Positions 12,931-48,600 of a stretch of DNA of 64,000 nt are shown here, one piece after another (positions within the stretch are counted from its first letter, which is position 1; each line of letters opens with the position of its first letter). The DNA is taken from assembly GCF_037975245.1 (NCBI RefSeq), contig NC_092579.1, forward strand, positions 20,032,666-20,096,665, given 5' to 3'. The position numbers were made by a program, and so were the translations under genes. A model generated the notes under the pieces. The model saw only the letters and a list, made by a program, of their open reading frames with translations. It was not told the origin of the DNA and did not search any database. Source of the DNA: Apostichopus japonicus (lineage: Eukaryota; Echinodermata; Holothuroidea; Aspidochirotida; Stichopodidae).

Positions 12931-14323
12931 AACAAAAAACACAAGAGTCAAAAAATTGTCATAGGGCAATAACTAAATCCTTTATTTAATCATAAACTGA
13001 GTTAAATTTATTTAACAAGCTTTCCAACTGTTTTCAATTCTTTCAAAACAATTCTGTTCTTGGTTTATACAAACCATTATATTTTGAAATTTGAAAATAA
13101 TACTTTCTGCCCTCCAGCCCAAAGAAATGATTGGGGGAGAAGAGAACTATTAAGAACATGATTTAAAAAAAAAAAAAAACAATGCTTATAATTGAACAAT
13201 CACGATAAGATAAGAAAATCTGGAAAAACAAAAGAAATCTAACTTCTCCATAATGAACTACACGTATCATAATCAAATTATACCATTGTTTTAAATACAA
13301 TTACTTTCACACTATCGGAGGGTTTCGCCTATATTCAACCATCCCTACTTTCGTCCTACCGTTTGCAATCTCTAACCAAAGCTTTCTGGCATTTCATAAC
13401 TAAAATTATACAACCCTTCCCTTGCGCACCTCCATGCACTTCTGCATTTTATTCCAGGGAAACATCCATTGAGTACGTTTCGTACACCCACAAACAGATG
13501 AGAAGTTGGAACTCAGCATGTTCAACATTATAAACCGATAGCAAAATTTGCCTGGACTACTATATGCAGATCAGGTTAGGCCTACACTGTGTAACCTTAT
13601 TAAGGTCTAAGGCAAAACACAATTATACTCATGCTCCAAAAAAAACAAAATCAAATGTCAATTATTGGAAATCTATTTCTGAGCTAGTCATTGCTTTTAA
13701 TTAAGTGTGAACCATTTCTGTGTATAGTTGCAGCTACACATTGAGCATGTCTTCTCCAGACTATGTTTTTTTCTGATTTAAGGTACAATGATGCTGCCAT
13801 TGCTTTATAAACTCTAACTGTCCCTGAAAAACCAATAGAAAATAAACATTTTATATTCATTAAAACAATTTCTGTGACTAGTGACATTCTCACTATCTTT
13901 TCCTGAATCTCTTTCATAAATATACACCGAATAGAATTCCTTCACTTTTGGCTCCCTATAAGTAATAAACTTTCTGTGCTGGTTTTGTCGTTACGAGCTC
14001 ATTGTTCGCACAAGAAAGTCCAGAGCTAAACGAGACAATTTTACCTTTTCATGAGAATATTTAAATGATGAAAAACAAAAAACAAATCTGTGATTACAGT
14101 GTGACATTGTCAGTTCTTTACTGTATCACATTCCTAAAACATATACCATCTATAATTACCCCGCTTAGTTAGTCATCGATTATAACTTTCTTTTATATCC
14201 TTTCTTATTTTCTGCGAACCCAAAACAGAAAGAAACTTGGCCATCAGCGAGAGAATTTCTACGACTGTGGGAAATTGTCACTTTTCCTGAATCACTTCCA
14301 AAAACAAATACAGTCGACAATTC

Positions 14324-14329
<6 letters not shown>

Positions 14330-14359
<30 letters not shown>
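14330..14359. repeat. (CT)n microsatellite
   Basis: About 15 uninterrupted CT dinucleotides. Confidence 0.95.
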
Positions 14360-14362
<3 letters not shown>

Positions 14363-16612
14363 AACTCTTGTCAATAATCAACTTTTTGCCTTTGGTTTCC
14401 TTTCTTTGTTTGTAAAACAAAGCAATTTCTTTGTCTTTTTTCGCCTCTTCAAATTATTGTTTAATTGAAAACACAACCATAATCAATTAGACACTTCAAG
14501 TTTGATAGTATTATGGCGGATTTCATGATGATGGCACGTGTACCCACTGAACGATGGGTACGCACTCTGTGCTTAAGAAGAGAAAAAAGGAAACGTTTTC
14601 CATAGCAGTAGCATGTGTGGTTACTATAATGAAAACTGGGTACATCAATTTAAAAATATCAGGACTAACCGAACCTCACCAGCAAAGGAATGACCTTGTA
14701 TTGGTGTAGTAGGGGTAGGGTGTGGGGGGTGGGGAGAAACATGAACAGCATTTGATCAGCTATGTATCTATATCTTTCACACCACTGCCAAATGGGTGCA
14801 TTTCAGTGTCTTGATAATACACTAACATGAAAAGTTGAAAACTTATATCATTATTTCAAAGCGTAATAAACAATAGAATGCAAGGCGTAAAATAAATCTG
14901 TCTTATGTAACAGGAAAATAACGCAAAACAAAAATAGGAGAGACTATATAGCAGCTGCCTCAAATCTGGCAAACTTATGGAACCACTGTTAAATATCTTC
15001 TGTTTTTGCTACTCGTTTTTTTTGTCTATTCCAATTACTTGCCCCAAAACGTCTGCCACAATTGCCCTCGGGCTAGACGGAGTTAAAACGATGAGGGTGT
15101 TAACAGTTGCATTTATATTCATGCTTTCATCAACAGCATACATTATTAATCAAATGTTAAGTAAAGATTAATGCAAAGATCCTTTACAAGATGTCTATTT
15201 ACATATATACGTTTGATTTCACCCATACCAAAAGAGAAAACTTTGACAAACGATACCACATTCCTGTAGTTGTCATCTTCAATACTGATACTATATAAAC
15301 TAGAGCTCCCAGATTTTTTAAGAGTCAATTGTGTGTTTTTTCTCCTGCTAAACATTCTGAGGTAATGATCATCTGATACATATTCAGTGTATGCAAAAAT
15401 TAAAAAATATATAGGTCACTTGAAAAGCAGTTTAAGAGGGATTTCAGATGGAGGGGTCATGGTGGGGAGGGGGGGGGGTGGAGGCATTAATTGGTGGGTG
15501 AACATTCTGTGTGAGGATGTAGATTCGATACACATACCTAGAGGCCTGTAAACACCTACACACACACTCACAATTCAAATTTCGCAAAGAAATAACAAAA
15601 AAATTAATGGTATAAAGACAACCACATGATTGACAGCACATAACTATAAATATGGCACATATGAGTAATCAAACCCTTAGAGGCACAAATAAACTTTGCA
15701 GAAAGAAAACCCTGGGTAAAAAAAATTACAGAAAAGGAATAACAACAAACAAATAATAGGTAAATGGAAAGAAAGAAATTAAAAAAAGTAACTTTTACAA
15801 AAGAAATGTTTTTGTCATAAATCATGCTGCCACTTGTATTTTACATTATTTACAATTGGTCTCTATGTTCCCTAGATAGACAGTTTGGAGATAAAGTGTA
15901 TCTGCAATTGGAAACCTATATGTTTGCAGCTATTGTGCCCCTCATTTCATCTGAATTGTTCATTTTTTTATCAAACAATCTCTCCTCTTGATCTGACCAA
16001 ATACGAGACAATTTGTTTCTGGAAGTGTTGACAATTAATCCGTTCTGAAGAAGTAGATGAGGACACCAGTAACATCTGGTCACGATATCACAAATTTTCT
16101 AGTTTTTCTTTTTCTTAACAGCATAGAAAAACTATCACTGGCTCCAGGGTATGGGAACTTCTTTTGTGACACTCTCAAACAGTTGATCTGCATTCAAAAT
16201 TTGTCAGTGTCGACAAGAGGAAGCAGAGAATTTGACCATTCGGATTGCCATCTTGTCAAAAGAATATATTCTTATAACAGATTGTCTTGTCTGTTTCCTA
16301 GGCATGGAGACTTTCTTTTAAACTTTCCAGGATTACATGACTAGCGTGGCCCTTTTTCCATTGTCTGACACAAGCAGATAAAAACAATAATAAGTGGGTA
16401 ATTCTAATTTAGAAACAAAAAATGTGTTTAAATTTGCACTGTCTAATCTGGAACAAAATAATGATGATAATACAAAGGGAAAAAAAAACGGTTTCCTATT
16501 TCATGTGGGCAGTGAATGATGCAGGCTACAAGCTTTCATAAATACTTGAGTGATTTCTTTGAATTTGTAAATCGGGTATTCCGGTAGTTCAAAGAATAAC
16601 ATTTGTTATGTT

Positions 16613-16975
16613 TTAACCCGTAACATCACATGACAGTGCCCCATCATGTAGCCAACTGACACAGCCATGTAACCTATTGACATCCTTAACCACATTACAT
16701 AGAAGTATAGTCACACAACATAGCTATATGAAGTAGCAACATGATATAGTTGCATGGCACACAACATGAACACTTCACATAGTCCACATGACATAGCCAC
16801 TTGGCCAAATGACATAACCACGATGCCACAAAGCCACTTCACGATGCCACAAAGCCATGTGAAGTTGCCACAGAGCCACACGATGTAGCCATATAATGGA
16901 GCCAGTCAAATGCCACATGAAAAAGCCACATGATGTTGCCACATAGCCACATGATGTGGCCAGCCAAATGCTAGA
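16613..16975. repeat. Degenerate short-period satellite (CCACATGATGTAG words)
   Basis: About 360 bp built from diverged repeats of GCCACATGATGTAGCCACAT-like words (roughly 10- and 20-bp periodicity), including a clean direct repeat of CACGATGCCACAAAGCCA. Every reading frame is interrupted, so this is not a coding repeat. It looks like an old tandem array decayed by substitution. Confidence 0.75.
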
Positions 16976-19312
16976 GCACTCGAACTGCCAAACTATTTGC
17001 TGTAGTTCTTCACCTTATTAACTTTCAATCGGTGATCATCAGCGTCCGCCCCCCAAAAGTGCTAGAAAATAGTTATTCAAACTTCAACAAGAAATTGTTT
17101 GTCACCCTTCTGAGCATTTTGTCCTCACTGAAAGATTTTATTCAAATGTCACAGTCCTTACGGTAAGGGCATAAACATCAACTGTCTAAAATCCTCCAAA
17201 GAAATTCTTGGTGCAAAATATTTATCATTTGAACTGGTTGAGCTTGTCACACTGCTCTTGTTGGGCCAAAAAGTAGAAGTCACCAGCCTTGATAATGGAT
17301 TTTGAAGGCCAATCACAGAATTTACACTTGCAAATATCCTTCCCCACTGCATCAGTGTTTGATGTTACAATGTTGTCTCCAAATAACAATAAAGAACACT
17401 GTCATAAAATTTTACATTCATACACATATTTAACAATTCTACTTCCATGTCATACACATCATGTGATATCTAGTAAGCCAAAATTGTGGTTTGCTATTAA
17501 TATTACTTGAGAGACCTTTTGCGGCGACATTTCATATCCTTAAGAGCATAAAATGACATATTTGGTGGTTCAAACTTGAGTAGTGTACAAAAATTAGTGA
17601 GAAATTGATAAAGCTTTCCACAAAAAAGAAAAGAAAAAAAGATGACAATGTCTTTTTTCTGCACCTTTTTAGAAATCATCAAGGTAAGATAAACCTGCTA
17701 GTGTGCATTTCCTTTCCAATGTTTCATAACATAGTCCACACCCAAGCTTATTCCTTGGGACTTTTAAAAGGACCGTTTGATTGTTTCGATTTGACATCAC
17801 AGACATTCTGATTTAAAGGTTGCCTCGACATTGCGGGCAGTTTTCTGGGATGAAAGAGCATAACAATGGGAGGAAAGTCTGAGTTAAACACTCTTACTAA
17901 AAGTGCTGAACTGGTTGTCACTATGAAATCCTTGAAAAAAGAATATTTTTGGTTGTTTAACGGAAAATCTCGAACTAGCGGAAAACCCTTAGAAACCAGT
18001 TCCTGGACTTAAAACAAATAACCAGATGGATTGAGTCGGATTGCTGTGAAGTAATTTCTTCTCACCTCAAGCAGTACAATTAGTTGATATTTCCCCATAG
18101 CTAAAATAACAAGTAATCACAAGCAAAGAAGACTATTTAGTCGTTAACTGACAAAAAAAGAACAACTTCCGAGCTAACACTGCAAGTTAGCTGAACATAC
18201 TCTCGTTCACTGGCATAAAAGAATCTTTTGGTTGACAAACTGTTAGTGTATGCTTCCATGGTAACTAGGTAAACCACTAATATTAATAAGACTTCATATT
18301 CCTGTGTTCAACTACTTCATACAACAATGATTACTTGATAAAACAGCTAACCTCCTTCTTAAGAATGCTCTTAACACAATATCAGGTGATAAAGAGGGGG
18401 TGGAGGGGTGGGGGAATCGTTTCACAGCTTAACAAAGTTAAGTGGATTGATGTGAACAGCATGTTAGTTTTTTTGTCAAGCATGATAGATTTAAATGCAG
18501 TAAAGAGAGGTGTGCAAAAATATTTCATTGAAAAAAATTATATGCAAAGTTTTCCATTATAATATTATACTGGCTTATTACATAGCTACCGCATGAATGT
18601 TAAAATAAAAAATAAAAAAAATGGTTGAAAATTAGTGGTATGTTGTTTCCTTGTCTCTTACTGCATAGGTTGCTGGAAATTATTTGCAATATCCCTTAGA
18701 ACAATACGTCCGCTTAGTAACTACAGCCACAGAGTGGATTTGCAATATCATGATAGATTCTTCTTCAGTCGAGCACAGAAAATGCTTCATTCTGACAGTT
18801 AAAATATTGTCTGAAAAAGAACTCTGTGAAGTGAGTGTGTGAAACATTGTCTTCCATGAGGCTTCTTCCTGTGTACATTGTAACATCAGTACACACCTCT
18901 GTATTAACAAATGCTACCATACCCCGACACATCACATCCACCCCTTCCCCCCCCCTCCCCAAAAAAGAATAAAAAAGGAAATATTAATTATAACAAGACT
19001 AAAGTTACAGATATGTATTTAAAGACAGTATTTTTCGTAACAGCTTTGCCATGTTCGACAATTAATACACCTATAAGTGTAAATTTGCCTCACGTATCAA
19101 CTGCCGACATCGGGAAGAAAAAGGTCCCTTCTTGCCATATTGCTGTTGGCACAAAAGTTTTAACTAGACAAAAAAGTGTCTTCAAGGGAAAAAAATAACT
19201 TGCTCTTTGAGGATCAAAAAGAAAGTAAGTTCAAAGTTCACAAAAAACTTGTGGATATATCGAGAGAAAATACAGAAAACGAAACCAAACTCCCTCTCTA
19301 TCTCGCCTCGGA

Positions 19313-41564
<22,252 letters not shown>

Positions 41565-44500
41565 GAAGTAATACAGTTCTCAAGTTCTTTCAATCTTCCA
41601 AAGTGAGCTCAGTTGAACTCAATACAACGAAAACAAAGTGTGAACAAATATGTTGGGCTGCTATTTTTTAAGTAAAAAGAAAAAAGAACAGCATAGGGGT
41701 CAACCAATCAAATCATGACCATTCCGATGCCCTAATCCATTGACAAAACTGGGAAAACATATGATATTTCTCAATAAAAAGTGTAACACCTGTTTATTGT
41801 TACTGGCTCGCAATATGTGAAGGATGACGTGCTTACGACTGTGTGACTGTCAGCTTAGGCTATATGTAGCAAACCATTACAATAGCCTAGCCTAACGAAC
41901 AAATGTATGAATTGAAAGCACTTTTCTAGAAAGTTGACTATGTACTTCCAAAACGATAAATATTCCGCAAAGTACGACCAAAAATGCGCTTATGATGAAT
42001 CAAATACGCTCTGGAATGATTAAGTCGAAGACGTCGAAGTCGGGATGACTGGAAAACAAACTAGTTTAAGACAGCGATGAGCAAAATGCCTGATCACTTC
42101 TACGATTCCACTTCCTGATGAAAACAGTACTTAAAATGAGCAACCAGAAATGAGTGCACGTAATGTCTAATTTTGCTAGATTCAATTCTGTGTTGTCTGA
42201 ATGCAAACCGATCAAATCATCTTTTCCTTACATGACCCGAGATTTTTGTTTTGAACAACTCCTCAAACATCTAAATAAAATTGGACTCCGTTTAGCAGAT
42301 ATACGAGTTTGTAAGGGGGCTATCATTTTGTAAATCAGTGATGTCATTTTTTAACTCGATCTTCCTTTCTCGATGTATTTCTTCTTCATTACGTCACCCG
42401 TATTGACACTGAAACCAACTTTTGCCATCACAAATCTCTTGCTTAGAGCGTCAATATTTGAGATGAAGCATTTGCAAAATCAGTTCCCATTACGGAAAAT
42501 AAACATTGTAAATACATTTTAAAAGTCGAAGCATATGTGGCTTCAAGTGATCCATGTCATATTTAGACTTAACTAGCTCATAACAAGTCTTCAGCCTTGT
42601 ATTCGAAGTTACATGAAACCGCGATATCTCCGAAGATGACACAGCAACTTATAAGATCAGCCTACAGCTGTTTTGGGAAGTTGTTAAACAGTCATCACAG
42701 TTATTTAACTTATTTCTATAATATAGACGAATTATTATGGTTGGGTTTGAGTTTTCTTGGATTTGTTTGTCTCCTTGGGAAGGCCACCTTCAAGTTTCAA
42801 TTCTCCTGCTGTAGCCATTGATGCGTTTCAGTCTCAAATGAGCAAAGGGTGACATATATTGTGACCATTGGCGTAGGAAGCTATCCGGTTATGGGAGGGG
42901 GAAGAAAACCGTCTAAGGCTTGGTGATTTGCTCCAAAAGTTAATCAATGGAATATAAGTATAGGAAATCTCAACTTTTCCGTGACTATTATAGCCTCCGT
43001 ATATCGTTTCTCAAAATTACTCTTTATTCTTCTAAGTCGAAATAATCTCGAACATTTGCATCTTTCCCAGAAATATCGACATACTGTACTAAACTTTTAA
43101 CTTTTCATACCGAAAAACCCTGGCTTAAGTGCCCCCTTTTCATAGATAACAAAAACATAATTTTGTCAACGATTTACCATTTTCTATTTTGTAATTATAA
43201 AAGTGCTTTTAGCCTCCCTTTCTTTGGTAAACTCTTATGTCATAATTTATTTAAAGCATTCAGTAGTGAAATATATGAACGTCCAATTTATACCTGTTAC
43301 TGACCGTTAAAGGGTTACGGTCATCGTGACAGCCCATGCAACTTATACAAACGTTGACTATGATGAATATTTTTCAGAACTTTTTCGAGACACACTATTG
43401 CAGTTTTCCCCATAAAATCTAAGTCAATTATAAACCTGACCCTCGAAGATCGTACCCAGCATTCCCCTTCTTTTACTTCTTTCGTTGCCCAATGTCATGT
43501 TCTAAAAATAGAAACAAGATCTGGCATAGGGTCACATTCCAGTCTTTGATCAAACACCACTTATATAGTCCTATTTTGGGGTGACTCGAATCGGGTCAGT
43601 GACTCACGGAACTACCTCTAGGACTCAGTACGAGTAACAACTATGTCACAATGTATCCTTTCATGACACTTTTCATTGTAAACTTATTCCGGTTGATTCG
43701 AGTCTGGCGGTGCGTATACAAACGTTACAACTCAGTGATTATAGCGCGTAGAGACTAAAACAGACTTTTGGTAAATTTGGTAAAAATAAAACTGTCAAAT
43801 GCTTATTTATCACAACAAAATCAATGGGTTTTCTTTCCTGATAAACTTCTTGATTTGACATAACGATGAATAGAATCCCTTTTCCATCATACGAGACATT
43901 AATTCTAACGAATAAATATTTAGGCGAGGAATGTTCGAAACACGTACGAATGCGGGTGAGGATCCAGGAGGTGTACCCCCCCCCCCCCACCACCACCACA
44001 CGCGCGCAGTTTTAAGTTCAATACCACAAAATTAAAGTAGTTGTAAGCTCAAACGTTTGCACACCCTTGTGTTGAGATATAATGAAAGACCAAATGTAAA
44101 GTATAAATATGGCTCACTGAGAATGACAGCCGCAAGCCCGTAACGACCAGAAAGACAATACAAGACATACACAACATAAAGTTCATAAAAACAGAACCGT
44201 TCACTTAAATTAGTCCACCAACAAAGCACCACCTAGCAAATATGTACTTAGGAAGTGGTCAATTTACATCGACTGATTATTGCGGCTCACTGATCAGACC
44301 ACATCGTATTAACCTGTGATAAGAACCGTTCACATCAATGGGTATATCATTATATGTCTGTACACCCTTGTAAACATTTCGAAATGTAAATATCGCAGAA
44401 CTAGGCTGTACGTTAAGATTTTAAGCATGTGTAGATTGTGAACTAGCAACCATTGTGTCGCGAGTCGTTCGGTGTCCGGTAATATAAAGTTCTCGACCAA

Positions 44501-45521
44501 TGAGGCAATGTGGTATTATAACAACATATTTTACAGTTATAATTTTCATATTTCTAAAGATTTCCATCCTTCAGTTATCAGTGTAATCCAAGTATCAAGT
44601 TGATCGTAGCATAGCCATATGCCAACGTTAGGCCTAAACATAGGCAGAGTATGCCTAGTACTAGTAGTAACAACCAACACTGATTAGGGTCTAAGTTAGA
44701 CCTAGATCATATTCTAGGCCTACAGTAGCCTGCATGCCTTCCCCATTATCATTATGTTAGTATGACAGTAGATGGTTGACCTATTGCTATCAATGTACTC
44801 AGGCTGCTAGACTTCTTTAATTACATGTTGTTTGTTTTTGACAGTCATATGAAAGGACCAATGAATCACATTGTTGACCTGAAGATATTTTTCACTGAAC
44901 CCCAGGCCTTGCCTAACCTACTACCTAGGCTTGTTTTTAAACTTTGGCTAGGCCAAGCTTCACTGCATTTGGTCTTTAGCCAAATTGATCAAACGATCAC
45001 AACTGGCTTAGGACTTGGTCAAATGCATTTTTTTTTAAAACATATACAATGATAACTGGGAGTGGGAAATCTTAAGGACTGCATTTGAGACATCTATGAA
45101 CATGTTTTGTAACCTTCAGCAAACTATCAGTAATTTTAAAAACCAAGAACCTCTTTTGCATGACTTTTTATGATGTATTACAATCATTCACCATGTATTG
45201 GCTCAGCTATGTTGCATGGTTACTATATGTTTTTGGAATCATTGGAAATTGCCTAAGCTACAGAAGAAAAAAAGAAAACCGCTATTATGCCATTTTGCTA
45301 AATATTTGCTAATAGTGTAGCTTAGGATATAATGATTAGCCATCCCATACTGCTTTTTACCCCACTCCTCTCCTACCCCTGTACCCACCATCCCCATCCT
45401 GTTCTTTCAATTTTACTACATTCATCATTTAAAATTGTTAGCTGTGTTAAATGATTCATCTGATCTTCTTTTATAGCCAATGTCAAGTGTGAGAGAAGTA
45501 AAGTAACCATCAGTTATAACA
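41565..45521. promoter_or_regulatory. Head-to-head intergenic spacer, GRB2 / PTCD1 promoters
   Basis: 3.96 kb between divergent start codons. It must hold the 5' UTR and promoter of GRB2 (left side) and PTCD1 (right side), but no TATA box or initiator could be assigned confidently. A possible 5'-UTR acceptor for PTCD1 lies at CTTTTATAG (about 45470-45478). ORFs here lack domains. A single GCGTAGGAAG word near 42870 resembles one end of the third hAT-like MITE, without a matching second end. Confidence 0.5.
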
Positions 45522-45657
45522 ATGAATAGACACTTGTGCAAGAAGATGGTGTTTTGCCTCCAATGCAGTGTGAAGAGGTTTGCCCAGAGTTATGACACTC
45601 ACTTACTTGGATTTAATGTTTGTGACAACAAGAGACAGCTGTTATCCCACATGACTT
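45522..45657 (+). CDS. PTCD1: PTCD1 coding exon 1 (targeting region)
   Basis: Residues 1-45 plus the first base of codon 46. It starts [14 protein letters not shown], is rich in Arg/Lys and hydrophobic residues, and has in-frame stops upstream of the ATG. No homology was recognised; assignment rests on frame continuity with exon 2 and the donor ACTT|GTAAGTG. Confidence 0.75.
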
Positions 45658-48600
45658 GTAAGTGACCCTCAGTTTTTGTGACAATTTAGTATTAAACTCT
45701 TTTGAGCAGATAATCTTTACCACATAATGTGAAGTCTATGGACTTCAGTCTTGAAAAGTCAAAATAATAAAGCAAAATCTATTTATCTGATCAATTTAAG
45801 GCAGTGTATATCCTTATTCATCTTCTCCTTTTATAATGATGTAATTTATGTAGTTTATGCTCCTAGGCCAGTCGAAGGGAAGTAAGATTCATAACATGGT
45901 GTTTCTCAGCTGTTAACAGTAAATCAGAACATCTGATTTAAACAGGATTAGTTATACTACTGTAGGTACCGCAACAAATTAAATCATGTTATAAAAGTCT
46001 CTAAAAGGCTGTATTTCAATTCAAAATTTTATAATTCTAAAAATAACTCAACTAATACCTGGAAAACTATCAATGTAATTATTCATTAAGGGGGAAAACA
46101 ATCTGAAATCTAAGACTTTTGCTAAAATTTTAGCCAATAAACGATGTTTTGTTTATCACAATTAGCTGGATCATTCTACCAATCATGCTATGGGAGAATG
46201 GTTCACATAGGTGATGTAAGATGTCGGTCAACTGCATTGCAAACATTTGGTAGAAGCATTTCAAATGAAACTGATGGAGGTGCCACCTATCTCCGAGAAA
46301 AGAAACTTGAAGAATCAATCAGAAAGTCTTACTCCAGAAATAAGAGGTACACGTCAAGAGAAGATGAGGAGAAAGAAGATGTTAAAAGCAGAAAGGAAGA
46401 CAGATATGATGAAGGAGACACCTTTGGAACTCTAAGTCCTCAGAAATTCTTTGAGGTAAGTCTTTAATAACTAATCTATTCATATCAATAAACCAGCATA
46501 GATAGATGTTTCATACCTATTTTACCATGCTGGAATAATGTTTTAAGAAAATTCCTTGCAGTTTTACAATTTACAATCCAATTCACAAAATTTGAATGTG
46601 GTATTTGATCATTACAGTCTGACTGAACTTTACAGATTGTTGATTGCTATGAATGGGTAGACTACTTAAGTTTATTTTCTGCATGACCTGGGCTTGAACC
46701 AAACTGAGAGACAGGACACCTGGAATTTATCAAATAACACCATCTGTCACCTCTCACAGATGTGATTTGTGGTAATTGATCATTGAATAATTTCCACAGA
46801 CAGGACATTGGGGACTTGAGGTTCAAGTTTCACTCCCTTCATACCCACCCCATCCCAACCCCCACAACCTCCTCCTCCATATCTCCACCTCACAGGTTGA
46901 ATTTGTTACTCTGTCCTTAAATAATTTTCAGCTGAATAGGCCTGTCAGTTACAATTGACAATCCAGTTCACAAAATTTTAATGTGGTATTTGATCATTAC
47001 AGTCTGAATGTCCTTTACAGATTTGTTGATTGCTATGAATGGGTAGACTTCTTAAGTTTATTTTCTGAATGACCTGGGCTTGAACCAAACTGAAAGACAG
47101 CACACCTGACCTGGTATTTATCAAATGACAGCATCTGTCACCTCTCACAGATTTGATTTGTGGTAATTGATCATTGAAATAATTTCCACAGACAGGACAT
47201 TGGGGACTTGAGGTGCAAGTTTCACTCCCTTCCCACCCATCCCAACCCCCACAACCTCCTCCTCCATATCCCCATCTCAAAGGCTGAATTTGTTACTCTG
47301 TCCTTGAATAATTTTCAGTTGAACAGGCTCGTCTTCTCTCTCTCTTTCAAGGTTAGCGACACGTCCCTGTCATCCGTTGACTTGGAGGAAGATGAAGAAG
47401 ATAGAGATTGGCTAAAATTGAGAAGGAGGCAGAACACACCTTACTGGTATGCCAACCAGATGAAGAAATTGGTTAAAGATGGAAAAGTAATTATGCTCGG
47501 ACAAGTCCTTTACATCCCACAAATGTAAAAAATGTAAACTAACTTTTGACAACTTATGATACCAGAGCAGCCATTCCAAATTACTATGATATTGAAGCAG
47601 TCCTATCCTATTTCTCCCCTTCCTCCTCATCCACCTGCCCTCTCCCTCTTTGTCCTTTCTCTCTCGCCCCTCTCTCTTCCTCCTCTTTTCTTCCTCTCTC
47701 TCTTCCTTCCCTTTCTCCCTCCCCCTCCCTTTGCTTATATGCATTCATAATTTAATAATATCCTGTATATTTTTATTGTCCATCCTTCTCCCTCCTCTGT
47801 CCTTCCAATCCCTCCCTCTATCTCCCTCTCTCTTCCTCTCTCTTCCTCCCCTTTTATTCCTCCCTCATTCTCCTATCCCTAAATATTCCTCTCCCTCTCC
47901 CTTTACTGCTATGCATTCATAATTTAGCAATATCTTAGGTCTTGTGATTGTTTCATTCTAAATCACTTATAAGAAGCACTCTTCTTTCGTTGTTATGAAT
48001 TGATTTGCAGTTAGCAGAGGGAATTGATTTCTTAGAGACCAGAATGCTCAAGGAGGACAATGTTCAACCAATTGAATACAACTATGATGTATTGATAGGA
48101 GCTTGTGGAAGAGCCGGCTACACTAAAAAGGCATTTCAGTTGTACAATAGGGTAAGTAAAGTGTTTTCCTTGCTGCAGAAATTACACTTGTTGGTGCAAG
48201 TCTCATTTTTACAACTTTTTTCAATTGATAAAGTACTTAGCTTTATAGTTAATTTTATTTTACACTATTTGGATAAATAGATTTTACAATGGTCTGCAAT
48301 CTCACAAAGTCTATTGAATGTTGTTTTAACTTCCAGATGAAAGAGAGGAATTTACACCCTTCCAATGTGACTTACACTTCACTGTTCAACGCATGCGCAG
48401 AATCTCCCTGGCCAACAACGGATGGCTACGTGAGGCTAAAGAAACTTCACCAATATCTGCTGGACAAGGAAGTAAAGGTAAGTTACATTTCTTTTAACTT
48501 TCAAAAGGAAATAAAGAGAAGCCACAGATATCAAAGCCTTTGTCCTGTTTAGTTTCCTGAACTAAGGAATACATTCAACTACATTGTTATGCAAATCTGT

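Larger units (their letters stand above)
6029..12960. other. Non-coding region, possible flank of an unseen minus-strand gene
   Basis: No exon with a recognisable protein domain was found on either strand. Items present are a 25-bp tandem duplication (7908-7957), a 124-bp duplicated segment with a minus-strand donor-like site (8566-8838), a C-rich CCACC tract (about 10040-10082), two short hairpins (11566-11596 and 11819-11840) and TGACCT-type repeat sequence (12.49-12.79 kb). A minus-strand gene with its first exon near 8.6-8.8 kb is conceivable but unproven. Confidence 0.45.
12960..19312 (-). other. Downstream region of GRB2; possible long 3' UTR
   Basis: This follows the GRB2 stop codon on the minus strand. 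It holds no recognisable coding exon. Minus-strand AATAAA signals (TTTATT on the plus strand) occur near 17137, 13445 and 12973, so the GRB2 transcript could end about 2 kb or up to 6.3 kb past the stop. Contents include a (CT)15 microsatellite at 14330-14359 and the degenerate satellite at 16.6-17.0 kb, which argues against the whole stretch being UTR. The extent is undetermined. Confidence 0.4.

Noticed and set aside
16057-16344. 95-codon plus-strand ORF downstream of GRB2
   Set aside because: No domain signature; it lies on the strand opposite the possible GRB2 3' UTR.
42865-42905. Fourth hAT-like MITE end (GGCGTAGGAAG)
   Set aside because: Only one terminus is visible; no matching inverted end or 8-bp duplication was found nearby.
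47412-47922. Ser/Pro/Leu-rich and Arg/Glu-rich ORFs around PTCD1 intron 3
   Set aside because: They are readings of the homopyrimidine tract and of the antisense of exon 3.
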